DNA from: Physcomitrium patens
Taxonomy: Eukaryota; Streptophyta; Bryopsida; Funariales; Funariaceae
Length of the DNA stretch: 64,000 bases
NCBI RefSeq assembly: GCF_000002425.4
Contig: NC_037254.1
Span: forward strand, 17,394,001 to 17,458,000
Direction: 5' to 3'
Part shown: in pieces, positions 32,944 through 44,445 of the stretch
How positions within the stretch are numbered: position 1 is the first letter of the stretch
Layout of the letters: each line of letters opens with the position of its first letter
The notes under the pieces: generated by a model
Seen by the model: the letters and a program-made list of their open reading frames with translations, nothing else
Databases searched by the model: none
What the model was told of the DNA's origin: nothing
Made by a program: the position numbers and the translations under genes

Positions 32944-35205
32944 TTTCTCCCTTCTAGAGATGAATTCTATAAAGAGTACTCCTTATCATATATTGAAAAA
33001 ATCCAAGATGCATCAAATTATGTTTGCTACATACTTTGATCTTTGTTCTCTCTAAAGATGGTTAATAGGTCCTTTCACCCATTGATAGTGTCTTATAGTA
33101 GGACAAAAAGACCACCTTATTATTTGATTATTTTTTAGGCCTTTATAATTCCTTTCAAATAAAACATTTGAAATACTGTGAAGGATTATTCCTACATTTA
33201 ATAAAAACACCAAATTTTAGAAGTTTCTTTGAAAGCCATGATATAAAACATGGTAAAATTTGCCATTTATTTAAGGAAGAATATGTTACTCTTGATGTTC
33301 TTTATCTTGATTACGTCGCCTTGAAGGTTGTAACAATCACAATATCTCATTTGATAAGTCAGTAAATGATAAGTCTTTAATTGAATCTACTCGTTTTTAT
33401 TTTTCCATCTTCTTAGTATCACAAATATACAAAAATTAGAAACAAGGATAGAAAGTAGAATGCTATTGTTCCTAAATCTTATTACTTTTTTAATAAAAAT
33501 TTTCTATCCTTCATTTTGATTTTGATAGATATTCTCAATAAAAATCATCAACCTTCTCTACTATATTTGTAAGATTCTTGGCAAGCTTTCATGTACATTC
33601 ACTAATATCATATCCATACTAATGAAAAATATATTCTAATCTATTTGAGCGCCACTTTGAATCTAAGACTTCTTCCATCTCAAACTTTTGAATATTATTC
33701 ACTTCTATAGGAAGAAGTGACATTTGTCTTCTTTTCAAGATATTCATTGTCTAATATAGCTCAAAAAGAGATATGTGGAATATAAAATGAGTCTTTAAAA
33801 TCTTCAATAGATGTAATCAATAAGCAACTTAATTGATTTATTTACAAATAAAAAATGGTTCAAACCTATGATAATCAAAGTTATCATAAGGATAGCTAAT
33901 CTTTATATTGTGATAAAATAAGTATATTTTTTTGCCAATATGGAATTTAGATTGTTTTTTATGATAGGCATTTACATTGATTTTTTGTTGTTTTTGAATT
34001 TCTTTTAATTGAGCCTTTATTATTGTATGTAACTTACATAAAATATTTTCCAAATATTTTGTTGTAGGATTATCAACTTCTGAGAAGTCAAAAGCATAAA
34101 ATGATGATGATAACCATAATTAATTAAAAAAAAAATATTATAAAAAAGAATATATTATATTATTATAAGAAAACTTTTCCAATAGTAAAAGAGCTGTCCG
34201 ATCATCTTATTAGTAGTTAATGATTCACCTCAAATATTACCCCAAAACTTACCTTTTATGTTCTATTTATCCATTGTTTTGAGGATGAAAAAATAAAGAA
34301 CGCTTTATATCTATTTTTAAAATCTTAAAATTATATTCCAAAATTTTAATATAAAATGAGTCTTTCTATTTGATATAATATTCTTGGACAATCCATAAAA
34401 ACAATAGATGTTGTCAAAAAAAAAATATAATTGTTTCTTTATTTATGATAGATTTTGTATATGGTACAAAATGTGCCATCTTAGTAAAATAATCTACTAT
34501 CATGAATACAGAATCATATGAATCTAAGACTATAAGTTCCATGATAAAATCCATAGAAACAAAAGATCAAGACTGTTCCAAAAGTGATAATAACTGAAAA
34601 AATCTATAAGGTTGCTAAAGAGGAGTTTTTGATCTTGAAGAAATATTACATGATTGTACAAAGTCTTTGACTGCCTTTCACATTTCAAGCCACTAAAAAT
34701 CTCTTGATATTAATTCCAAAGTCTTATTGTATCTAAATTATCTGCTTAGTAGAAAGTCTTAATAAGCTTGAAAAATATGTAATTGTGCTTTGCTTTTTGG
34801 AATATATAATTATTTTTTAAAATAAAATAGATTATTTTAAAACTAAAATTTATAAAAATTATCAGACTTAAAAAAATTATTTTTAATATTATGAATAAGA
34901 TAATCAAAGGACATATACAATTGAACTTGCTTGAAAAAGGTTGAATCAGAAATTAATGTTGATTTCATTGTTCAAAGATGAAAATGCTTTGACTTCAAAA
35001 AAGACATTATTTGTTGATTATAGGTTGCATTTCCTTCTTTTGGTATAAGATAAGAACATTTTGAAAAGGTGTTTGATAAATCTTATTATTTTTTAATCAA
35101 TAAGTAAACTTGAAATCAAATCTTGATAAAGTTATGTTTTAATAAATTTTGTGATAATTTAAAACACGTATTAATATGAAATACTTAAGGTTCTTATGTT
35201 TTGTA
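32944..35205 (-). pseudogene. Chromovirus relic C: chromodomain, integrase, RNase H part
   Basis: Minus-strand pol relic next to LTR 32403-32943, which is its 3' LTR. A chromodomain remnant lies at ~33560-33720. The integrase C-terminal region lies at 33838-34053 (LHTIIKAQLKEIQKQQKINV, KFHIGKKIYLFYHNIKISYP). Integrase core and finger remnants lie at ~34200-34700, and an RNase H remnant at ~34850-35205. It stops abruptly where repeat X begins at 35213; the 5' half is missing. Confidence 0.75.
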
Positions 35206-35212
35206 TATATGG

Positions 35213-35913
35213 TGTTGTATTATGTGAAGTTTTACTTGAGAATGTTCTAGACACCTAGTTATGAAAGATAAAAGAAAATTATAACAACAAGTCCTAATAA
35301 CTCTAATAGAATCATATATAAATTATAATTAAATATTAAAAAATATAATCAAATATTCATGAAGTTGAATTAAATTTTTAAATAAATTATAAAAGAAAGA
35401 CAAAAAAATCCTAAGTAAATTTTAATTGAATTTCAATTAAATCCTAAAAATATCTTAGATAAATCCTAGACAAATCCTAAATAAACCTTAATCAAATCCT
35501 ACAAAAATCCTATACAAATTCTAAACACATCCTAATCAAACTTTAATAAAATTCTAACAAATTTTATTCAAATCATAGACAAATCTTAGTTAAATCCTGA
35601 ATAAATCTTAATCAAATTCTAAAAAAATTCTAATCAAATCTTAATCAAATTTTAGACAAATTTTAATCAAATCATTGACAAATCCTTATCAAATCATAAA
35701 AAAATTTTAGATCCTAAACCAATTCTAAATTTTAAATAAATTCTTAATAAATCCTATAATAAATTAAAATTTCTATGAATAACAATCAAACTATTGATTG
35801 TAATTCAAATTTTATACACCTCTCAAAAATTAAGCTAGCAACAAATATTTTTAAAAAGATTAAATTTACTAAATAAAAGATAAATTCTACAATCCACTTT
35901 GGTGTTGGTTGAT
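35213..35913. repeat. Repeat family X, split copy, left half
   Basis: Starts TGTTGTATTATGTGAAG. Holds the degenerate AATCCTAAA array (~35390-35770) and ends at GGTGTTGGTTGAT, where relic D is inserted. In the uninterrupted copy (58110-58140) the same place reads GGATATTGATCAACCTCC. The right half resumes at 43429. Confidence 0.7.
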
Positions 35914-36456
35914 TTTCAAGGACATGAATCTTGAAGAAAGAAAATCTTCAATATACTCTTGTATCATTGAAAGGAACTAGGAAGTCATTCAAAGATGATA
36001 TAATATTAAATTAGAATAGCTATTGCTAAAAACAAGAAGACTAAAAAGTCTTGAAACAAGACTACACATTAGAAAGGCATTGACAAGAGTGAAGAAGGCT
36101 TTTTTCTTGCTTCTATATATACTCTTAACTAAGGGCTACATGGAAATATCCTACATGACCTTCAAAACGTATTGACTTTGTAAGACATGTATTTTAACTT
36201 GCAAGGCAAGTTTTCTATATGTGTGCCACATGGTTATCTTATTCTATAAGCTATCAATATGTGGTTGATTTGTTAACCAAGTTTATAATCTATCTATCAA
36301 CTACAAACACATATAAAGTCAAAGTAGCATTTATAAAGCTTCTAGAAAGCTTATCTATAAGGTATTATAAAATTAACATATTTTTATCAATTTTTACTTA
36401 TTTGTACGTAATCATATAGGTATTTACTAAAATATGTATGTATATCTGTGATGTTA
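35914..36456 (-). repeat. 3' LTR of relic D (543 bp)
   Basis: On the minus strand it starts TAACATCACAGATATACAT after the purine tract AGAAGGAGGGAGG and ends TGTCCTTGAAA. Contains a heat-shock-like TTCtaGAA at 36340-36347 and a TATATATA box near 36112-36122. Confidence 0.8.
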
Positions 36457-37089
36457 CCTCCCTCCTTCTAGGAATGAGTTCTACAAAGAACAATCTTTAT
36501 ATATTGATGAAATCTAAGATGCGACAAATTGTATTTGTTACATACTCCAATCTTTGTTCTCTTTGAAGATGGTTGATAGGCATTCTCAAATATTGATAGT
36601 ATCCCATACTAGGGCAAAAAGACCACCCTATTATTTGGTTGTTGTTGAGGCCTTTGTAACTTCTTTCAAATAAAACATTTAAAATATTATCAGGAGTTGT
36701 TTCTACTTCTTATAAAATCTCCAAATATTAGAAGTCTCTTCCAAAGTTGTGATACCAAATATGTTGTATCTTGCCATCTATTCAAAGAATGATATGTTAT
36801 TCTTTAGGAACTTCATCTCAATTTTGTCATCTTGAAGGTTGTCATAATTGTAATATCTCATTTGGAAAGTATGCAAATGAAAGCTCTTGAGTTGAATCTG
36901 CAAGTTGTTGATTTTCCATCTCTTTAACATCCCAAATATATAAAAGCTATAAGAAAGATAAAAGGTACAATATTATCTTTTTTTGATCTTTTTCTTGTAT
37001 AGGAAAGATTTACTATTCTTTATCTTGATTTTGATGGATGTCATCGATGAAAAGCTTCAACTCTCTTTATTACATTTATAAGTTTTTTT

Positions 37090-37640
37090 AGTGGCTCCCA
37101 TGTATATTCATTAATATCATATCTATGCCAATGAACAAGATATTTCAACTTATTTTGGTGTTGTCCTGAATCTAAGACTTTTTCTATCTTAAATTTTTAA
37201 TTATTATTCACTTCTATAAGAAGAGGTGGCATTTGTCTTCTTTCTAAGATATTTATTATCTTATATGGTTTAAGAAGAGATACATGAAATATGGAGAGGA
37301 TCTTCATAAACTCTAATAAATATAATCGATAAGAAATAAGATTGACTTGTTCACGAATAAGAAAAGGTCCAAGTCTACAATCGTCCAACTTATCATAAGA
37401 ATAAGTAGTCTTGATATTGCGATAAAGTAACCATACCTTGTCACTTACATTAAATTGTGGTTGTTCTTTGCGATAGACTTTTGTATTAATTTTTTGTCAT
37501 TCTTGAGCTTCTTTTAGTTGCACCTTCATTGTTATATGTAGCTTTGACAAATTGTTTGCCAAATCTTTCATCGCAAGATTATTAACTTTTGAAATATTAA
37601 AAGTATTAAGTCGTTGATGATAACCATAGTTGGCAAAGAA
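37090..37640 (-). pseudogene. Relic D: integrase C-terminal part and chromodomain
   Basis: 37197-37388 reads DDCRLGPFLIREQVNLISYR and FHVSLLKPYKI (GPY/F-like tail), followed to the left by chromodomain remnants near 37090-37180. The segment up to 37640 contains the expected integrase linker (NYGYHQRLNTF). Confidence 0.75.
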
Positions 37641-38063
37641 AGGTGTTTGTTGAGTAGAAGTATTATATGCAAACTATGCCAATAGTATAAGTGTTGTCCA
37701 ATCATCTTGATGATAGTTGATGGTATATCTCAAGTGCTCCTCCAAAATTTAATTCAATTGTTTTGTTTGTCTATTAATTTGAGAATGAAAAGCCAAAGAA
37801 ATCTTTATATCTACCTTTAAAATCTTGAAAAGGATTTTTTAAAATCTTGATATAAATTGAATTCTCCTATCTAATATAATATCTTTAGGTAATCCATGAT
37901 AGCCATAGATATTGTTAAGAAAAAGCTTAGTCATTTTTTTTACCTATAATAGATTTTATATGTGATACAAAATATACCATTATGATAAAACAATCTACTA
38001 CCATGAATATAGAATCATATAAACCTAAAATTCAAAGATCCATGATAAAATCCATAGAAACGG

Positions 38064-39386
38064 TGTCGTATTACGTGTTGTCTTGTTTAAGAATGCACTA
38101 GGCATCTAGTTGTGGAAGATGAGGTTGTATTTTATAAACATCCAAAAAATCCTAATAGGTTTCATCCATATGAGAAGAATATAATTCAAATTTTAATTCA
38201 AAAGTGCTAAAAAATACTCTTCTTAGTAGCTTCAATTACACATAAACCTCAATTATCTTGTTACTTTCATATTTAAGCAATTTAGATTTTTCTTACAAGC
38301 CCGAATCCTAATCAATAAACCTTAATAAGCTGTAACTTCTAATTTGACTATCTACTTGATGTAAAATTTTGCATGCAATTTTCAATATAAGTCTTCTATA
38401 TGCTCAAGAATTTTCAGCCCAATCCAACTTAAAAATTATGAGAAAACCTCCAAAAACTACTCTAATGTCACTGGGCTACCAAATTGAATGGTGAAGCAAA
38501 AATCCCAGCAGTGATTTTTCCTTCTTCAATTGTTAACTTGGACTCAAAATTGATGTGTAGCTTTATCTTCAAGTCCTTCAATACCATGCCAAATTTTACC
38601 TTGATTCAACTAGTAGATTTCTCGATATCATAGAAATCTTATCCAACCCCAAACTGCCAACTTCCAAAACCCTCTTGTGCTAAAAATTAGATATCTCTTA
38701 ACCACACTGTTAGATTATCACAAAATTTTGTATATAATTAACACACCCAATAATCCAAATAAATTAAATTTTTAACTATAGATGTTACACCAATTGCATG
38801 AATTAGCCAAAATTACTAGTCTTAATTATATTATATAAAATCCAAATCACGAATACAAATCTTGACTTTGAATAACAATTACTAAGTCTCCAAAAATTGT
38901 ACAAAAATAACCTTTATGCTTTTGAAAAGAGCTTTAAGCTAGCTTTCAAATTCTTATATTCGATCTTTGAATGAATCTCTAATTTGCTCTAGGCAATCAT
39001 TTTTGTGACCAGAGGTCTGATTTTGACTGTGTCTCACAAACGATCAATCCCTAGATATCAATCTAATCTATCTTAAGGATTTTTTAGCCCAATCCTATCC
39101 TCAACTTGATCCTAGTATCAACCATATCAACCATTTATCTCTTCTATTCTGATTTTATCAATTTCTGGCCTTTCTAAGGCAATAAAAGAGTTTTTACATC
39201 CTAGAAGGTAAAAATACTAACTAACTTTTATCTACTTGCTATTAAGATAAGAAAATAGGCTAAGAGGCTTTCATAAAAGCCTTATTAAAATATTTTTAAT
39301 TCTTGTTGAATTAATGTAATAGAATATTAATTCAAAAAATTATTTTTAGTCATATTTTTACCATATAATTGTGTTATAATATGACA
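38064..39386. mobile_element. Solo LTR inserted in relic D integrase (~1.32 kb)
   Basis: Starts TGTCGTATTACGTG and ends ATATGACA. The same position in relic C (34541-34580, AATCCATAGAAACAAAAG) is uninterrupted, so relic C provides the empty site. Flanks ACGG (38060-38063) and ACAG (39387-39390) form an imperfect 4-bp duplication. Its first ~60 bp resemble the start of repeat X; the rest differs. Confidence 0.65.
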
Positions 39387-42300
39387 ACAGAAGACCATGG
39401 TTGTTTTGGATAAAAGTAAAGATTGAAGAAGTCCATAAAGTTGACGGTGAAGAGTTTTGAAACTTGAACAAATATCACATGATTGTAGAAAGTCTTTGAT
39501 TGCTTTTTACATTTGAAGCCATTAAAAATCTCTCAATATTAGCTCCAAAGTCTTGTTGTATTCAAAATATCCTGCTATTGAAAAGTCATGACGAGTTTAA
39601 AGAACTCGTAATCATGCTCCACCTTTTGGAATATATAATCTTTTCTTATAATAGAATAGGTTGTTCTTAAATTCAAATTTAAAAGTATCATAAGACTTAG
39701 AAGAATTATTCTTGATATCATAGACAATAAGATTATAAGACATAGTTGATTGAATTTGCTTGATAAATATTGAATCAACAATCAATGTTGATTTTATTGC
39801 TCAAAGGTGAAAATATTTTGGCTTCAAGAAAATCATTCTTTATTGATTAAAAGATGCATTTCTTTCTTTTAGTACAAGATAAAAACATCTAGAAAGGGCA
39901 TCTGACAAACCTTGTTGTCTTTTGGATTGATAAGTAATCTTAAAATCGAATCTTGATAAGAACATGCTTCAACAAGCTTTGCAATAAATAAATCAAGTGT
40001 TGACATAAAATACTTGAGATTCTTGTCATCTGTATATACAGTGATTAGACTCGAGGCACCTTCTAAATAATTATACTATTCTTAAAATGAATCCATAATT
40101 GCTAGAAATTCTTTGTTGTAGATCTCATAATTAATCTTAACTACTAAAATATTTTTGGAATGAAAAGCTACTAGATGGAGTTTGTCATTTGCTCCTTTTT
40201 GTGACAATATTGCAACCAAGGCAAAGTTTGATGCATCTATTTCCATAAAAAATGCTTTAGAGAAATAATATGATATAAGATTGGTACAAAAGTAAATTCT
40301 TTTTTTAAAGCATCAAATAATGTTTTGGCTTCTTTACTCCACTTAAGTTTATTTTTATAAGTCAAATATATAAGAAGAGTTGCAATTTGAAAAAAAAACT
40401 TGACAAAGATCTGATAGTAATTGACAAAGCTAAAAAAATATTACATATCTCTTATTATTCTTGAAATCTTTTAATCTATAATAGTTTGAATCTTCTTTGG
40501 ATCCATCATTAGTCTTTTATTAGAAATGATGTATCATAGGAAATCAATTTGAATAGTGTAAAATATATATATTTCTAACTTGGCATATAATCTTTCATCT
40601 CTAAATTTTTATAATACATGACAAATATGAACTTCATACTCTCATGTATTCTTAGAGTAGATTAAGATGTCATTATGAAATCAAATATAGAAGATACCTA
40701 TTCTTAATGGTCATCTTGTTGAATCTTTGATAGTCTATATATATTTGTAGAGATCTATCTTTTTTCTTCATAAATAAGGTTGGAGCCCTGAGTTGAGATT
40801 TAAAATGATGTGTGAAATTTTTAGCCAAGTTCTCATTAATTTACTCCTTAAGTGCAACCAAGTCATTTTGTAATAGGCTATAGATTAGTCCAAATGGTGG
40901 TTGAGCTCTTTCATGAAGATCAATGGAACAATCATAAAGATAATACTCTGAAAGAATATTTGTATTTTTTTTAAAAAAATATCCTTGAAATCTTGATATT
41001 GATTATGAATACTACTTAATAACTTCTTGTCATAAAAAATAGGCATGGCATATAAAGCAAAAGATAATCCTTCTTTTGTAGCATACATAAAAACTCTTAT
41101 ACCTACTAATAAAAATTTGGATGTACTAAACTTATGTATTTTTATTTGATTAACAGGATTTTGGATTAAACTATTAAAAAAATTAAGGATGCAAGAAATT
41201 CAATCTATTTAAAAATTTTATTTTTCTAACTAAGCTAATCCTAAAATAACCAGATTGGATAGAGATCTTATTATGTTAAATATTATTATGCTACTATGAT
41301 CTTTAATTATTACATCTAAAAGAATAATGTCATGCATAATATCTCCAAAAGATAGCAAATGATCATCTATGACTTCTATATGTATAAGTTTAGTTTTTTT
41401 GATTAATGATACTTCTTATTTTTTGATAAAATCTTCCTCTTTAAATAGGTTGAGGCTCTTGAATCTAATAAAGCTAAGACTTTTTGATTTTTTGATCCTA
41501 AATAAACTTCTATTGTTAAAAAAAGTAAAGAATTTGAAGAGAGAATAGGATCTTTATTAGAAGTTATACTAGATTCTAGTCGCTTGATTCCTATTGTAGT
41601 TGGAAAAACTTGTTTTTTCACAGATTGTCTTCTTTGGCAACCATGCTTCTCATTTTGTGGTTGCATTGTTTCTTTAGATAATATTAAGAAATGTGTTTAC
41701 TTTCTCTACAATATAAGCATAAGCTCTTTTAATGTCATCGATTCTTTTTTTTACTTTGTGAGAAATTTAAAACGTACCATATCAATTTGTATTGATTCCA
41801 GTCTCGATGAATAAGTATTTGAAAAATTAAGAGCTACCATTATTATTTGATTTATTCTTCTCTACTCAAATCTTTTTTCTTCATGTCTTTGAAATAATCA
41901 ATTGTCGCATGCAATGGCTTAAGGAATAAATTGTTTCAAAATTTTTTCCTTTGGCATTGTCAATAATAAATCTTTGATATTATCCTTCAATCCACATTGA
42001 AATTGATTGATAAGGGCTTTGTCATTCTAGTCCATGTCACAAGTAAGATTTTGGAATTCAGTAGCATATATAGTAGTTGATTGTAATCTTTGCTATAAAG
42101 ATAAGAGCTTGGTCTCTATTACTCTTTCTTGATCACTTTTTCCAAACGTAGCCATAAACACTTCTAGAAGTGAATTCAAATCATAAAGGAGTTACAAATC
42201 TTTTTCTATTAAAGGTGCAAACTAAGAAAGAACACTTTCTAATAGAAATGTGCTAATGAATTCAATTTAAATAAATCCATCCAGATATTGGAAAGGATGC

Positions 42301-42600
42301 AATCTTAGATAGAGCTTAACTTCTTATACAAATCTTTAAAATTTTGATCTTATTCCATCAAACTTTTCTAGCATACTAATCCTTATTTCTATCATATTTT
42401 TAGAAGCAAAACTTCCTAGATTTGGTTGTAAGGTTAATCTACTTGCTTCTTTTAATTGCACAACTTTATATCACAGATTCTAAAGTTTTTTTATAGACGT
42501 AGGCATAATACCTCCATAATTTATATTGAAAATATGTGAGATTTCTATTCTTAGAGTATTGACAAGCTTATGAAGATCTATAATAGTTGCAAATTTATTC
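39387..42600 (-). pseudogene. Relic D: gag, protease, RT, RNase H and integrase N-terminal part
   Basis: Minus strand, right to left. Gag at ~42000-42480. Protease at 41403-41666 (LGSKNQKVLALLDSRAST, the active-site DSG changed to DSR). RT N-terminal part at 40885-41088, with further RT remnants to ~40440. RNase H at ~39990-40300. Integrase finger at ~39410-39570. The Gly-to-Arg change in the protease is a G-to-A type mutation. Many stops. Confidence 0.75.
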
Positions 42601-42885
42601 ACACTTCTATTGAGAGTAGTATCTATAATCTTTTCTTCTATAAATAACTCAAAAAAATTTAAAAAGTTAAATTAGAGAAGAATAATCTGTAACCTCTAAT
42701 ATCAAATAAAAATTTCTACAAAGAAAGATAATCCACTTTCTTTAAGAAATAGATCAATGTTAAAAAATAAGATTTTTTATTTAAACATAGATAAACCATA
42801 ATTTTTAAAATACAATAATAAAATTGAGATAATCTACTCACTTCTAAAATAAGAAAGAAATAATAAATTAGCATTCTTATCAAAC

Positions 42886-43428
42886 TATTAAGAACATGAA
42901 TCTTGAAGAAAGAAAATCCTCAATACATTCTTGTATCATTGAAAAGAACTAGAAAGACACTCAAAGATGATATAATATTGAATTAGAATGGCTATTGTCA
43001 AAAATAAGAAGACTAAAAAGTCTTGAAATAAGAGTAAAGATTAGAAAAGAGTTGACAAGAGTAAAGAAGACTTCACTTTTGCCTCCATATATACTCTTAA
43101 CTAAGAGCTACATGGCGATGTCCTATAGGACTTTAAAAACGTGTTGACTTTATAAGACACATATCTTAACTTGCAAGGCAAGTTTTCTATATGTATGCTA
43201 CATAGTTAATTTGTTTTATAAGCTACCAATACATGGTTAACTTGTTAATAAAGTTTCTAACCTATCAATCAACTATAAATACATATAAAAATAAAACAGC
43301 ATCTATAAAGCTTCCAAGAAGCTTATCTAAAAGATATTATAAAAATAATCTATTTTAATCTATTTTAATTTACTTCTACCTAATCATATAGATATTTACT
43401 AAAGTACAAATGTATATCAGTGATACTA
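42886..43428 (-). repeat. 5' LTR of relic D (543 bp)
   Basis: On the minus strand it starts TAGTATCACTGATATACAT and ends TGTTCTTAATA, followed by AGTTTGATAAGAATG, which resembles the sequence right after the 5' LTR at 6299 (AGTTTGTCAAGAC). Same length as its partner LTR. Confidence 0.8.
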
Positions 43429-43950
43429 ATCTCCTTCTCCAAACTTGATGCCAATTTCTTTAAACCAAAATTTCTTAATTTTATTATTAAATATCTTTTA
43501 AAATCTACATATATGTTAGAAATTAAGTCTACTATCGATATATAAAAATTTCACCTCAATCCAAGTAGAAAATTGCTAAAAATCTTAGAAATCTTCATTG
43601 ATCTCAAAAACCCCATTTTTGAGACTCCAACCTACTTGAACTTCAATAAATTTTAATCTAATAGTGCAATGATATTAAAATTTATAACACACAATAAAAA
43701 TATATTAATTATGAATCCAAATTTTTTTATTCATAGATATAATAATAAATTAATATAATTCTTTTAAATATAAATCTTTTTTTTATTTTACAAAACCAAA
43801 TTTATTAAAATAATTGTGATTTTTCTAATTTTTTACAAAGTCATTATAAACTAAAAATTTTCAAAATCTTCACTCCTTATAAATCTTTTATTTGCAAAAA
43901 ATATATCAATACATAATATCATATCCTTAGTAATTTTTTTAGTCGATTAT
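43429..43950. repeat. Repeat family X, split copy, right half
   Basis: Begins ATCTCCTTCTCCAAACTTGA, then TGCCAATTTCTTTAAACC, aligning with CAACCTCCTTTTTGAATTTTG and the following bases at 58110-58160. It completes the copy begun at 35213. The right edge, where copia relic E starts, is approximate. Confidence 0.65.
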
Positions 43951-43959
43951 AAGGAAAAT

Positions 43960-44408
43960 TTCTTCAATTTATAAACAAGGTGTTGTTTTCTTTCTTCAAC
44001 AAATCCTTCAAGTTGATCTATGTATATATCTTCTTCCAAATTTTTATTAAAGAAAATAATCTTTACATCCATTTGTTGTATCTCAAAGTCCATTGCTACT
44101 CTTTTAGTTCTAAACATCTACTTATAATTAATTAAAGATCAATTTGATAGACATTGAATTAATTTCTATATTTAATTTTCTACGAGTGATTTTTAAAATT
44201 CTTCTATGGCTTTTTTTTACTTCATAGCATCCATGGTCTTCATTGTATCACAAAAATTCAATTAATCAGCAACAAGTGCAACATTGGCATGTTCTTTACT
44301 TAAAAAAAGATGTAATTCTTCTACCATTTACCATGTGGTCTTTTTTCTCTCCAAAAATATCTCCTTTCATTTGAAGAAGATTCATCCTATTGTGTTCTAT
44401 TCTTTCTT

Positions 44409-44445
<37 letters not shown>

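Larger units (their letters stand above)
35914..43428 (-). mobile_element. Chromovirus relic D: near full-length, both LTRs, nested insertion
   Basis: Minus-strand element with LTRs at 35914-36456 and 42886-43428, both 543 bp. From right to left it holds gag, protease, RT, RNase H, integrase, chromodomain and a purine tract, all decayed. A 1.3-kb solo LTR (38064-39386) interrupts the integrase; without it the element is ~6.2 kb, the size of the copy at 6003-12041. The whole element is inserted in a copy of repeat X. Confidence 0.85.
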
